Both the position numbers and the translations under genes were made by a program. 64,000 bases of DNA from Salvator merianae (taxonomy: Eukaryota; Chordata; Lepidosauria; Squamata; Teiidae): contig QVOM02000049.1 of NCBI GenBank assembly GCA_003586115.2, forward strand, positions 18,994,273-19,058,272, in the 5' to 3' direction. Position 1 is the first letter of the stretch. Every line of letters begins with the position of its first letter. Of the stretch, positions 24,084-36,666 are shown one piece after another. The notes under the pieces are model-generated. The model was not told the DNA's origin, did no database searches, and saw nothing but the letters and a program-made list of their open reading frames with translations.

Positions 24084-24389
24084 GACATATTAAATGAATA
24101 AAATAAATACAGTCAGTATGTAAATTGAAAAGATCAGATACTTGGATTATGAATTGGAAGACTGTGACTTCTTTTCCTGTAGTTTCGTGTCAAAATCCAT
24201 ACACATTTTTGTGTTGAGAGAAAAGCTTTTTAAAAAGAATGATTTTGAACAGGTAGGCAGGCAGTGAAAGGGATAAATTCTAAGATCTGCTAAATTAGCC
24301 AACCTGGCAGTAATTGCTTTGTAAGTTTTTTCCCCTTTCATAAGAAATTTGTTGTACATAACAGCAAATGTACCAGAAACAGCAGATCT

Positions 24390-24800
24390 GTTTCTTGGTC
24401 CAATTCAAGGTGTTGGTTTTCACCTATAAAGCATTGCAGGGTTTAGCTCCTGGATATGTCCAAACACATCTCTCTTATCCAACTTGTGTCCTCTTATGCA
24501 TCTGGGTTACTTCTGAAATATATCACCGTTTCCACACTGTTCAGTATACCAGTCTATGGAATGGTCTAGGCCTCTGCCATCCACATGCTAATATGGACTA
24601 GCAGAGCCTCCCCCCATCGAATGACCTGGCAGGGGACACACCTTGATCACATTGAACAAGACCATGGAGCAGGATATAGTACCAAAATGGTGCTATATCC
24701 CACTCCATTGGTAAACCTTTTACAAGTAGTCTACAAGTGGACTACTTTTGGTATACTAGGCCATAACTGCACTATTCTGGTACAAGGCAAACTGCCTTCT
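24390..24800. mobile_element. LINE CR1/L2 fragment followed by a family B MITE fragment
   Basis: 24395-24500 has the LINE-tail vocabulary CCAATTCAAGGTGTTGGTTT and CCTATAAAGCATTGCAGGG. From about 24525 the vocabulary changes to family B (CCACACTGTTCAGTATACCA, GGTCTAGGCCTCTGCCATCC). Boundaries are approximate. Confidence 0.45.
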
Positions 24801-24982
24801 ACTTGAATAAGAAATCTGTCCCAAACTGAGATGACTTATTCAGGGCCCAGAATAAGGCTGTCCTCATTGGGATGATCTGTTCCACACTAACCCCTATGCC
24901 TGCTCTGAAGCTTGTGCCATCTTTGGCACTAGCATGGGGAGGACTCTGAATGCTCCAATGGCTCCTGGGGGGGGCATTTCAG

Positions 24983-25227
24983 AAGAAGAAGAAGAGTAGA
25001 TTTTTGTATCCCACTTTCTCACCCGAAGGGACTCTAAGCGGCTGACAACCCTCTGTTCTTCTCCCCACAACAGACACCCTGTGAGGTAGGTGGGGCTCTG
25101 AGAACTCAGAACAGAGCTGTGACAAGCCCAAGGTCACCCAGCTGGCTTCGTGCAGAATGCAGATTCGAACTGGGAGAGTTCCGGATAAGAGTCTGACACG
25201 CTAACCACGAGGCCAAACTGGCTCACG
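24983..25227 (-). mobile_element. tRNA-derived squamate SINE, full length
   Basis: Read on the minus strand it begins GTGAGCCAGTTTGGCCTCGT and GGTTAGCGTGTC, a tRNA-like head. It continues with AGCCAGCTGGGTGACCTTGG and CCCACCTACCTCACAGGGTG, and ends in a (CTT)n tail, seen on the plus strand as GAAGAAGAAGAAGAG. This is the best-preserved SINE in the window. Confidence 0.75.
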
Positions 25228-25620
25228 GTGGCTTACCTTGTTGCGCTGCAGAAATGGGTCTCCTGTGGTATACCAGAACATGGAGGCATGTTGTCCAGAT
25301 GCCTTCATGGTCCAGAATACCATCCCTAGTATTCTGGTAGACGTTGAAAAAGAATCCTAGCAGTAGATCAGACCAGGACACCATTTTGGGCATCCTAGTC
25401 TGGACTACATGCTGTCCTGTGTGGATGGGGAGCATACTAGGAAGAAGCAGGTGAAGGAGGCCCAGATATGGACAATGGTCCACCAGTAAGTGTGAAAAAG
25501 TCCCTAGTGTGAAGAGCGTGCAGATAGCATGCCCTGTGGCCCTGTATACCAGGCTTCACCCCTTTCTATTCTGGACCAAGGCATCTTACCTTATCTGGGA
25601 TAGCCTTGGTAAGTGTGGAA
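25228..25620. mobile_element. MITE family B copy
   Basis: Contains CTGTGGTATACCAGAACATG, GATCAGACCAGGACACCATT and the right-end word CAGTAAGTGTGAAAAAGTCC. It starts directly at the SINE end. A second right-end-like word (GGTAAGTGTGGAAGTA) is at 25602. Confidence 0.5.
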
Positions 25621-26392
25621 GTATAAAATACAATAAATAAATAAAACATGGAGATGTAAATAAATAAAAATAAACAACCATTAATGACAGCTATCTAACT
25701 TGGTCATAGTGTGATCCTAGATATGCTTAACAGAGAGCAAATACCATTGAATTAATGACACACACTGTACTTAGGAAGAAACTTTTGCAAGGCACCTTGT
25801 AAAGATAACCAATGAATTGTCTAATGCTTTCTGAAGGAATGTTCAGGCAGCCATTGATAGTTTTGGTTAGGGCTGTACTCTTAAGCATAGAGCCAAATTA
25901 AGAAACAGGGCACAGAGTAGCTTGTAAATTTCCAAAAACTTATTTCTGGTACATATGCCAAGGATTGCAGCCTAGCTGCTTTATAAAATCTGCTTGCTTT
26001 GGCTCCATCAGTTTTAACAATTGAATTTCTGTCCTGCCTCTCTCCAGAAAAGCGTATTCTCCTTTCTTTCACTCCTCCATTGTGCTCTCACAACATGATG
26101 GGAGTTGTAGTTCTAGAATATTTAGAGAGGTGCAGCAGAACACCCCATTTTAGCCATAACCGGGCAATAAATCTCACCTTAAATCTTCCATTTAAAATTT
26201 CAGTGTCCCCACATGTCAGTGTCAGTGTCAGTTTGGGATTAAAATGATTAAAAAGTTCAATCCCCTCTTTTTTTTCTTAAAAAGAACTTAGTGACATATG
26301 TCCTTTCTTTAATAAGTATTTTTTTTCTGACTGCAGTGTGTTACATGTAAGTCTTCATTTGTACTCACTTCTGTGTGTATCATTCCTTTTCA
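25621..26392. other. Intron 3; no recognised gene
   Basis: Unassigned sequence, with a short GTCAGT repeat at 26215-26231. The GTAAGTC near 26348 follows a good acceptor by only 10 bases and is not taken as an exon. Confidence 0.4.
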
Positions 26393-26679
26393 GGGATGTG
26401 CACAATCACCATTGAACCAAACATCGGTTGACTAACTGAACACACGGTTGTTCGCACTTGATTCTGAACTTGTTTGAAAACAACAACAAAAAAATGCTCT
26501 TTCATTGAAAAAAAAAAAAAAAGCACCTTTCAAGAACAAAACACAGGCAAGCAGCAGACTGGTTCAGTTTGAACAAATTTCCAGATAGCTAAACAACCAT
26601 GTTTGGTTCAATGCGAACATTCGCAACCACGAACTGTTTGATTGAAGTCCAAATATGAACTAAACTGTGTACATACCTA
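26393..26679. mobile_element. hAT-like MITE of the TTGAACC-word family
   Basis: Ends are GGGATGTGCACA and GTGTACATACCTA. The interior has TTGAACCAAAC, GGTTCAGTTTGAAC and TTTGGTTCAATGCGAAC words plus an A-run near 26508-26522. No clear target duplication. Confidence 0.55.
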
Positions 26680-28044
26680 TTTCCTATGATATCACCTTCA
26701 TAAGCATATAAAGTCCAAAGTAAAAGTGTGGGGAAAATGCAGTGTTAAAGTCCAGTGGTTCAGATAGAGGAGTACTTTTTATTTGTTTGTCCACAGAACT
26801 GCTGCACAGAAGTTTGCCATTTGGGGGCTTGGGCAGGTCAGTCAGTTCAGGGGCCACACCATGGCTACAGGAGCAAACCAGGCCCTCATGGCTTTTTGCA
26901 AAATAGTTTTTGGTGCTCTGCAAAAGGATCACTCCTAGGAGTGGATTCCACTCCCAAATGTGGGTTGGGTACTGGTGTTATTCAGGCTCCCTCATGTCAC
27001 TGCATCCTCAGAGCGCAATGCCAGATATTTTCACTTCTGGTTACAAAAAAAGAAGCCATGGAGTAGAACTGGGCTCCAAGACTATCATCATGTTTGATTT
27101 TAGAGTACCAATACTGCTTTTAAAGACTAGTACTTCCTTCTTTCAAGGGATATAAACTTCTTTGGTCTCAGCATCTGTGGGAAAAAACTGAGGACTCTAA
27201 TATCTCTCCTTACAAGGAAACTGCTTCTGTAAATGGTTGAGGTTGGATCATGTCATTGGCCAGGTTTCGTGAGGGGCAGGAAATATGTTCTTGCCTTCAC
27301 AAGTCTCATTACTGGACAGTGAAAGGGAAGAAGAAATGAAGAAGGTAAATGGATTTTATGGATGAGAAGTTTTTAAAGCTCTGTGTGTTCAGTTGTGAAT
27401 AAACAATATTTTATCTGCCTTTTGATATTACAGGAAGTCTTGCAAACTGGGAATTTGCAGCAGTTGTTCACAAATGTTATGGAAGTGTGAATTACATCCT
27501 CTAGCTGAGCTTTAAAGAGATGAGGGAACACAATGGTGTGATTTAGGCTGTGAAAAAAGGCTTCTAATGCTCATTCCTAGATCTTGCCCACTTTTGATTT
27601 TTAGTTTTCCGCTGAGGTCCAATGATTGAAAACACTCAGTACTGTTTACTGTTTCAGGCTTTACTTTGACCATGTAAGACAAAATCCTTTGATTCAGATA
27701 TTCTTTCTTGCTGCATGTCTAGGTGTGATATTTTAAAAGTTGCTCTTCCAGGAAATGATCCTTTCTACTTTGACATTTTAATCACAGTAATTTGTATATG
27801 CACATCAGATACAGATGCTGGGTTATTTTACAGAACTCTAAATGTACTTCATCAGCATTGTTTGTAAATCCTAAAATAACAATGATATTTGAAATTGCAT
27901 TAAAGAAGGATTTTACCTTCAGTGGCTACGTATTTCTTATGAGAAGGAGACAGCTTCCTAGTTTATTTACTTCAGTGCACTCATCAATATATAATACCCA
28001 GTCGTTCAAATTCTTCTAGTCTGAAAAAAGAGGACTAAGCTCCA
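26680..28044. other. Intron 3; no recognised gene
   Basis: Unassigned DNA without clear repeats. Confidence 0.4.
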
Positions 28045-28180
28045 ATTACACCTAAATTTTAATCCAGCTTCAGTTCACCTACAGAATGAGAGAACACATC
28101 ACCAAAGTGATGAGTTGTTTTATTTCCACGTTATTTAGTCCCAAAGTGGATTTTCTGAGTTATATAATGCTTGAACGAGT
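28045..28180. mobile_element. Family H MITE, truncated copy
   Basis: Matches 18985-19110: ACACCTAAATTTTAATCCAG, GAGAGAACACATCACCAAAG and GTGGATTTTCTGAGTTATAT blocks are shared; the right arm is missing. Confidence 0.55.
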
Positions 28181-29574
28181 ATTACATTTATGAAGGAATA
28201 ACTATACTTTAAAATATTCAGTTCTAATTTGTGGCATAGTTTTCCAAACACCCCTTCCATATACTGTATTTCTGAAAGTATTCTTCCCTAAATAAATACA
28301 AACAATGTAATATATGAAATATAGTATATAAAAGTAGAAAAATTACAATGGATTGCTAAAATGATTATTGCAGACCAAATTTCATATTTTTTAAAAAAGA
28401 AATATAGTAAGGAAAATAAACACACACTTAAAAAAAGAAGAAAATCTGCAAATATAAATGGGATGAGATGAAACGAAGATTGAAATAATTAGAAACTGAA
28501 TACATAGAACTGTCTAATATTATAGTATTCTTATGGCACTGGGTGTACTCCAAGGGTGCAGAGTTCAGGGCTACATGAGGACCCAATAACAGGGGTGATG
28601 TGTGATCCCTGTGCCCCCAGGACACTTACTAGGCACCCTTTTTTGGCTGTCTGGATGGAACTTTAGTCAGGAGACCTGGACTTTAGATTAGTTTACCTCA
28701 GCATCCAGTAGAAAAATAAGAAAGAAATGACTTTGGAAGGTAAAATAAGGGGTTCTCTCTCACACACTCACTTTGTCCATGTTTGTGAATGATATGCTTT
28801 CCCCTCGTCCTTCTTGATCTTTAAGCATACTATCAGAGACTTACTCAAATAGGTCTAAAATGACATCTAGAGTGTTGCAGCCTGTGCAGACCAGCCACTG
28901 CCTTTTTTGGTCGAGTGATGCTGAAATAAAACCTTGGTGTGAGGAATGGTGTTCATATGAGAACCGACCTTCATTGAGTTTGTCCCTACCGATAGATGGA
29001 AGCACATTATTTGCAACGAAGGATGCGTATTTTTTCTTTTTGTTAACCTTTGCTTCTGTGCATTCATGGCAAGATTGTATGGGTGCGTAGCAGCATTTTA
29101 ACAGTTTTTTAATTTCAGTTGTTGCTTGAAGCACTGTGCTGGAAATTAGACACTTTTAGTACTGCAATTATTGTTGATTTATTCATTGCTCTTGTAGATA
29201 CAGTGAGTGCAGTTACTGAACTAAGGTTATCTAATTTTGAATGCCAAGCACCAGTCTCAGTGTACATCTTGAAAACAGCGAGATGAAATTCATCATGCCA
29301 GCATATCTGCTTTGTAGCATGTTGCTTATTGCTTTGCATTAAACTGGAGATGACAAAAAAGAAAAATAGTTTCTCTTATGATCTGCCACTGGACTATCAG
29401 GACTGTTAAATTATTTTGGATCACAGACCTCAGATGGTTAACTGGGATAGACCCACCTTGCCTCATATGAGCAAGAATTTGAGCACTTTTTGCTTAAGGT
29501 GAATATGTTTTTTTCCCTTGCTTCCTTGGTTTAATAGGCTTGAATTCAGCTTTTGTTCCAGCCTTCCAAAAGGG
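28181..29574. other. Intron 3; no recognised gene
   Basis: AT-rich unassigned DNA. A (CTCT/CACA) patch is at about 28755-28770. Confidence 0.4.
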
Positions 29575-29578
29575 GAAA

Positions 29579-29609
<31 letters not shown>
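29575..29609. repeat. (AAAT)n microsatellite
   Basis: About eight AAAT/AATA units. Confidence 0.9.
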
Positions 29610-31192
29610 CTTGCATGTTATCCTGCATATGCACACAGAAGCTGATGTAAAATTAAAAGACATATTATCTTTGCCAAGTAATTTAATCATACAGGTTATT
29701 CAACTTTTGGGAAAGTTTACATAAGCATTACTTCTTTCTGAAAAATCCAATCCCTGTGTAGCTGAAGAGAACTTCCTTTTGGTCACCTATCAGAATGAGC
29801 TCTGGACTTGGATGGCCCTTTGCTTCCGTCCAATCACACGACACAGCTCAGATAAATGACTTCCCAGATCCCTCTTCTTGTATCTTCTTCTTCCTGTACC
29901 CTTTATCCAGGTCAGGAAGAAGTCACTCAAAATGCTAAACCATCATGTTTAAAGGTGATGTGCATGAGAAATAGAAATTTATGTGCATATATACCAAGCC
30001 ACATTAAAGAACATCTGTCATTCGAGGCACATTTATTATTCCCGTCATCTTCAACATCATCCAGTGTCCGTTTCCCAGCAGAACTTTATCCTTTTTTTGC
30101 ATGCAGCAGTGTCTCAAAAAGCATCCTGCAGCTTTGCAATATCATCCTCCCCGCAAAAAAAAATAGTTTTTTTTTAAAATATGAGCTGCATGTTTTGCAT
30201 TAGATTTTTAACTTGTTTTCCTCCTCTTTTACTATAATATTTGGCATACATTGTTCAATTGCCTGGGAAGGCAATGCAACAAGAACCCCGTAAGCTGTTG
30301 CAGGACACTGCTAATAGGTTTGCCTCTTACCAAATTATATATGGGTGGTATGGCACAGGTTTAGTCTTTCATCCTTATCTGTTTGATCATTACTTCCAAT
30401 CTGCTGTGTGAGAAATGTGACTGGCACGTTGTGTGGAGTAAATAGATGCTGCAGGTAGGGATCATTTATGCATGACTTGAATGTTGATGAAATTTTATAC
30501 TGCCTTCTGGGCAAAATATTTAACCTAAGCGGTTGTCCCAATAATTTGGATGAATCAAGTCTTCTGAGAGAGAATTTTTACCTTTCATTATCTCCTGTGT
30601 TGTTTACCATAAAAGCTTCTAAGAGTGTTAGGAAGCAAATAAAAAGATTAAATTCTTTTCCCTTCCTCTTTATCCCTTCTATTAGTTATAAGAAAGTTAA
30701 ACAGAAGTATAAAAATGAGAGACAGCTTCTTCAGCCAAGTTAAAATTCCCCACTACCTTCTAGTTAGTTGTTCATGTTGATAACATTCTCTTGATGTTTG
30801 TTTTCTGATTCCTGATACTTGTTTACTGAGAAGCAGCTGGGGGGGGGGGCATGTGGTTTGCCTGGATTTGCCCTGCATGTTTCACTCACTTGTGCCCCCC
30901 CCATTCACCCATGGCCACCCCACCCCACCCTACCCCACCCCAGTCCACTCCTCACTAGGCCCTGTCCCTCACCTTTTCTGGGTGCCTGAACTGTTAGATC
31001 TGGACCTGACTCAAAAAAGAAAAGTATTTGCTATCAAAATATACTGAGACTCAAGATGAACCTCCAAGTGAAATAAAGCATATATGTTTTTATATTTGCA
31101 CTTTTGTGTTGATCTTCACATTTATTAGACAGGTAAGGCAAACTTGGCCAGGTCCTTTCCTGCAGCTATGGAGTGGAAGGGTTGTGATGGTC
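29610..31192. other. Intron 3; no recognised gene
   Basis: Includes a G homopolymer at about 30840-30849 and a CCCCACCCTACC-rich patch at 30915-30945. The 115-codon ORF at 29856-30203 is Ser-rich without motif and lacks splice context. Confidence 0.4.
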
Positions 31193-31700
31193 AGAGACAT
31201 GTTGAACTGATTCAGGCTCAAATCTGTTTAAATCAAACAGGGAGTGTTGAAAAGTTTTAAGTTCAAACAGCGGCGGCCGCTGGCTTTAAGCCCGGGTGTT
31301 CAAGCCCCCCCCCCCACAAACTGCGCCATGGCTGTTTGTGGGGCCTCCGGGCCTTCATATTGCTGCAGCAGGTTGCTAAGTGACCTGTTGCGGCAGTATG
31401 GAGGCCCGGAGGCCCCGCAAACAGCCATGGCGCACTTAGCGCAGGCATGAACAACTGGGCTTAAAGCCGGCAGCTGCCACTGAGTTCAAATCTGACCTGG
31501 TCAAAAATGGAGTTTGAATTCAAACTGAACAAAGAGGTATTAAAATGAACCTATCGAACACACTCTGCTTGATATGAGTTTGAAGGTGTTCAAAAGATTT
31601 GCATTCAAACCGAATGCCCTTCCTGTTCAAAGAAAAAAAAAAAATTAAAACCAAACAAGGGGTGTTTGATTTGATTCAGACTGAAGAACCAATTTAAGTT
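31193..31700. mobile_element. TTGAACC-word MITE, interrupted by a second element
   Basis: The outer parts carry AGACATGTTGAACTGATTCA, CAAATCTGACCTGGTC, GAATTCAAACTGAACAAAG and TTTGATTTGATTCAGACTGA. The element is split by the palindromic hAT MITE at 31268-31482. Outer ends are not well resolved. Confidence 0.5.
31268..31482. mobile_element. GC-rich palindromic hAT MITE (family D, copy 1)
   Basis: Ends are CAGCGGCGGCCGCTGGC and the inverse-like GCCGGCAGCTGCCACTG. An exact 8-bp duplication AGTTCAAA flanks it (31260-31267 and 31483-31490). The arms, about 95 bp each, stay complementary through GCCATGGCTGTTTGTGGGGC and GCAGCAGGTTGCTAAGTGAC. This is a foldback element of about 215 bp inserted in an AT-rich MITE. 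Spurious ORFs on both strands are mirror products. Confidence 0.85.
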
Positions 31701-32740
31701 TTGCTCCAAAGTCCAGTGGCATTTAGCAAGATTCTGAAAATGCCCAACTTCTAGGGTGCTTTCCAGGGTCCAGCTCAATCTCTCAAATGGAAACTTCAAC
31801 ACCGGGGAATTTCAAATTTAGCATAGGGCAGGAGGCATGGGCCAAGAAAGTGGCCCATCTGCCTGCTCTTGGCCAAACCAAAGTGCTTTGGCCCAGAAGC
31901 AAGCCAACCAGTGCCCATGGTGATCTTTCTTTAGATTAAGGTTGTCTCCCTCTTCTACACTGTTATTAAAGATAGAAGAGCATCAGACCTTGGCTTGGTC
32001 TCTACCTTGTCATGGCACTGATATGACTCTAGGACCTTGGACAGCTTCTGCATGAGTCTGTTGGAACATGCTAGCAGGGACTAGAGAACATCAGCTCTGT
32101 GTGCCAGTGCATGCCCCTGGAGGCATGGTCTCCTGTGCAACGTCACTGGCCACACAGACTTAACAGCTGGAGTGCTTTCAGGTGAGAAAACTGCAGCAGG
32201 GAACATGTTAATGGGAGGCCACTTTAAAGTAATCTACCACATGTTCTCAGCCTGTGGTCTGAGGATAACATTCATATCTTTGCTCTAAAGTCAGATGGGG
32301 CACAGCAATGCAGGCAGCCACTTGAGCTCTCTGCCTCACCCCGAATCTTTTATGTTGGGCCAAGAGTGACCTCCATATCACACTCCAAGGCACACTGTGT
32401 GGAAGGTAGCTCAGTTTCTTGACAGTTTTTTTGGTCCAGACCCAGGGCAAGCACTGAGTGGCTGCTGTGCTGCTTTGATGTGAAACATCAGAACTGCATA
32501 GCTGCTGCTCATTATAGCTCAGGACCATATGCACTTGTATGCATGTTGAGTCTGGGAAAAAAGTTGTCAGGATGTTGCAGTACCAGAGTCACTCAGGTTT
32601 CATGACAAAATATAGTTTCAGCCTTAGAATGATTTTGGTTACCATTGCAACTCTTATACATCCTCATGAGAACTCTGTGAGATTGTCCTATGGTTACAGT
32701 TCTCAAGCTAAGGAAATTGAGGATAAATTTGAGTCTTGGG
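31701..32740. other. Intron 3; no recognised gene
   Basis: Unassigned DNA of moderate GC content. The 95-codon minus ORF has no motif. Confidence 0.35.
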
Positions 32741-33230
32741 GCTTTTTCGCACTTTAAGCTAGTGAGTGTTAGGGACGGTCACTAGCTAACTGCATCTGCA
32801 CCATGTGGAGGCCTGTGTGACTGGGAGCAGCCCACATCTGCTCCTGATCACAGCTACCTGTGAAGCATTAGTTTGTGTTCCACAAGTTGATCACAAGTAG
32901 CTATCCTGCTCCTGATCACCCACTTCTGGGTGCAAAGCACCACAGCTGTGCCATGTACCACAGTTACACCTGCATGATTGTGCGATCATTCCTGTGGACA
33001 CCTGTGTGATTTGTGGTGTTGCCAGTTGCCATGGCAGTGGCTGGACGCTTCTCACCTCTGTCATGGTGAACTTCAGGAGAAGAATACCAGCATTCACTAT
33101 ATGAATGCTGGAATCCTGCTCATATTCATTTGTAGGACCCTGCAGTGCGGACAGTGTCTGTACTCCATGGTCCATTCCACCTTAGAATGTGATAATTATC
33201 CCAATCTAAGGTGGCAAGTGTGAAACACCC
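32741..33230. mobile_element. MITE family A, copy 2, full length
   Basis: The left end GCTTTTTCGCACTTTAAGC and the right end GGCAAGTGTGAAACACCC are imperfect inverted repeats. Just inside the right end lies a short hairpin, CCACCTTAGAATGTG...CAATCTAAGGTGG. It aligns along its length with 47256-47750. Confidence 0.7.
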
Positions 33231-34521
33231 ATGGTCTTAGGTTTCTCATGCTTTCTCATAGCAACATTCTGTGAGTTGTGCTCTGTTTTCCCAGCTATTG
33301 TGTGTGCTTATTGGCTTTGCATGTGAATTGGGATTGGAAATTACACCTTTTTGTATGTGTTGAGACCTAAAACACCACACACAAATGTTCTTGCAGTTTG
33401 ACGAGTTTTCACCTAGCTTTCCACTTCTGAATTATGCTTCTTGGAATTAGTGGACCTAGTTGATTTGCTGTTTAATTAATTGTCTGAGTGTCTATTTCTT
33501 TTCTTTGTTTCTTTTCTGAGAAAGTCTTTATGCCAGAAGCAATGTTTTAGATACTGGGAACACAAGTAATTAGCAAATTATAGTATGTTTAAATGAAAAT
33601 AGTTCCCTGGCCAAACACAATGCAGCCATGTTGTTTCTTCATTAAACAAAATGACACACTAGCAATATAGGACAAAGATAATTAATGCCACTGTAATCAT
33701 ATGATACATCATGACAGATGATGTGCTGAACAAGTGACTCCTCTTATTGGATACAATTGAGATAAACTTTTTTTTTTTTTTAAAAAATGATATGCAGGAG
33801 TTTGGTGGGGGAACTCTTAAACTTCATTTTTTATCATTTTGAATTGTATAAAAGAAGTAGCTAATCTTTGGGGTCTCAAAATATTATTTTGCCTTTGCTT
33901 TTCCCTTTGCGGCAAGGGCTAAACAAGGTTTTGAGCTCCAAAAGATTTGCTACTTCTTTCCTACTCTATAAATTGTTCAAATATTGGAAGTTGAAGAGCT
34001 ATATACCAATGGCAGGTGTGGCTATGCCAGACTGACACACACAGAGAGTCATCTAGTCACCTTCTAATTGATTCATTTAGATTAATTAGCCAAGGAGGAG
34101 ACTTATCAGCCCTCTATGCTCAGCAAATAAATAAGAGACTGATTACCTACCTACCTACCTACCTACCTATCTATTATGCAAGTAGAATAGTATAAAGACA
34201 TATCTTTAATGCTATACAGTTACTGAAACCTCTTTGGTCCAATAATGAGAAATTCAGTTCAGCAAGACAGAAAATGGGACATGGTTTATCTTTGGCTAAG
34301 TAGTGTATACTATAGCTTAAGATTTTAGTGGATTTTACTGTTGCCATTGCCAAGTAAAGAAAATGCACATATACAGCTTCTCTGTGAGTACAAATACTCA
34401 TATACCAAAGTAAAGTTGTATGACATGTTATCAGGAAAGCACTCCTAAAGTTACATATGGCAATTCACACATACAAACATCATTATCCATAGTTCTGAAC
34501 AATCAAACTCTTACATGAATT
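33231..34521. other. Intron 3; no gene; (CTAC)n at 34145-34174
   Basis: About seven CTAC/CTAT units form a tetranucleotide tract. 33400-33750 is AT-rich and repeat-poor and may be conserved. Confidence 0.45.
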
Positions 34522-34790
34522 CAGCGGCATAGCTGAGGTCTTTGCTGCCCGGGGCCACGTGGCGGCAGAGGAGTGCGAGCAAGGGCGCCCTGCCCTGCAG
34601 CCTCCTACCCCCGCCCCGCTGGCTGACGGCTGGGCGCAGCGCCACGCTCTCCTTCTTGCTCATGCTCGGGTGAAACTTTGCACGCCGGGTGGGCAGAGAA
34701 GGGCCTGGCTGCATGTGCCACCCGGTACAACGTGTTGCCCAGGGTGGCCCGCTCCCCCCGCGGCCCCCCCCCCCCGTTCCTATGCCACTG
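34522..34790. mobile_element. GC-rich hAT element with exact 8-bp target duplication
   Basis: The element begins CAGCGGCATAGC and ends CTATGCCACTG. CATGAATT is duplicated exactly at 34514-34521 and 34791-34798. The 269-bp body is strongly GC-rich in an AT-rich region, with a C homopolymer near 34765-34775. No transposase ORF. It shares its termini with the elements at 1-117 and 55825-56262. Confidence 0.88.
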
Positions 34791-35984
34791 CATGAATTTC
34801 TGTCATGAAGTCTAGAATTTCCCTCACAAATTCTGTTTCAAGATTGGGAACTTCCTGGATGGTAAAATAATCTGAGCAAAAGTGATTATGACACAAAATA
34901 GAAACAATTTGTGTGTATGAATGCAATCTTGGATCCATCAACACTATAGTATTCATGGATTTGCCCTAATAATCTTTTGCAGATTTTACCCATTCTCAGA
35001 CTATGGCTGAATATCTGCTTGATACTGCACCTTCATTGCACTCTTAAAATGGAGGGAAAGTCTGGAGTCCCTTTGGATACCGTGCTCTTCCTCCCTCATG
35101 CTGGATCAGATTCTATTGTACAACTGATCATGCAGTGAAGAACGGTTCCCAACCCTCTCTTAACAATTGGATGTAAAATAACATCTGATCCAATGTGTGT
35201 GGGAGGGAGCAAGCTTCCCTTACCTACCAAAGGGCAATGAGGAATTTGACAGAGCAGGTGAGCAATTAAACTTGAAGGGAAACAAATTACTTCCCCTTAG
35301 TGCAACAGAGGGGAAGTACTTCCTTAAAGAACCCTGCACCTCCAATCTGGATTCCACCTATATTGTCACTGTTTTGGTGACTTGTGCATTTAATGATAAA
35401 TGTTATGGATTTATTGCTATTTGTAACTCTGTAATTTAAATTCTTTCAGTTCCCATTGTTTCCCAGGTCAACAGTATATTGTAACAGAACATTGCACTTT
35501 TTTCATTTTAGTTTTATTTTTGTTGCCATTAAAATACAATAATGCTCAATAGGCAGAGATTACAATTGCTAACAGTGACATACTGTTAGCCAACAATGGC
35601 AGATATGAATTCCATTTTACAGAACTCAAAGTCTTATGAATAAATGCTCAACAGTCAACCAACAAACACATTCCCCAGCTTCGTGTTACTGGCTGCATAC
35701 CATGGCATTTGCCATAACTGTTCAAATGTCCCTGATGGAAGGAAATCAGAATTTATTTTATCATGTCAGTTTAGTAATATCTTTATATATATTGGTATGT
35801 GCTATTATTTTCACAGCTCCAATGATATCCGATACTATACAATATCAGATATATGCAAAAGAATGTCTGTTTTTTCCTTCAACATTTAACCATCATTAAC
35901 TTAGTAGACAGTAACAGAAACAAAATAAATTCTTTCCAGAAAAAAAAAAATCCAGTGCTGTCTGGATAGCTGTAAGAAAGGGTT
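34791..35984. other. Intron 3; no recognised gene
   Basis: AT-rich DNA. A possible donor at 35254 (GCAG|GTGAGC) lacks a credible acceptor upstream. Confidence 0.4.
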
Positions 35985-36181
35985 AGACATGTTCATGGAG
36001 GACAGGTGTATCAGTGGCTACTAGAATAGATGCCTAGGTACCACTTCCAGGTTGCAGAGACAGGCGGGATGTCTGGCCATTTGCAGGGAGTTAAGAGCAG
36101 GTAAAGGTTTTATCAACTATCTATCTTGAGAAAGTCCAGAAGCAATTAGTGAACCACTGTGTGAGATGAGGTGCTGGATAG
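35985..36181 (+). mobile_element. CR1/L3-like LINE tail, truncated at its right end
   Basis: Aligns with 7453-7650 (GGAGGACAGGTGTATCAGTG, GCCATTTGCAGGGAGTTAAG, CCACTGTGTGAGATGAGGTG) and stops at GTGCTGGATA, exactly where the family A MITE begins. The expected tail is not visible on the far side. Confidence 0.65.
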
Positions 36182-36440
36182 GGGCCTTTTGCACTTTTCA
36201 CTAGTGAGTGTCGGCACACTCACTAGTGAAGTGTGTCTGCTCTGTGCGGAGGCCCTCATGATTGGGAGCAGGCTACAACTGCTCCCGATCACTACTTGCT
36301 GTGGAGCACAAAATTGTGCTCTGCAGCTGTACTGGGAGCAGTTGGACAACTGACAGTACACAGCGTTTGCATCCTCTTCCACCATTGGCTGTGTCTTGGG
36401 ATTCACATGATACCTTTGATCTTCCCATAGCGAGGGGAAT
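36182..36440. mobile_element. MITE family A, copy 3, short form
   Basis: Begins GGGGCCTTTTGCACTTTTCA with the hairpin CACTAGTGAGTGTCGGCACA followed by CTCACTAGTGAAGTG. The GAGCAGGCTACAACTGCTCC block follows as in other copies. After about 36310 the match fades; the right end is uncertain. Confidence 0.55.
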
Positions 36441-36666
36441 ATATTGCACTTTTGTGTGTAGTTGCTCCTGCATCTTGTTGTGTTTGTCTGCTGTACATCT
36501 TATAGTATTTAGAAACCCATGATTTTGTGAATTAACATTGTTTTATTGAATAAAACATTGTATTCTTGAATAAAAATTATACACACACACACATATATAC
36601 ACATAGTAGTCTGGACTTCTTTCACTTTATTGAAGATGTTTATAATGTGGCAGGTGATTCAATGGG

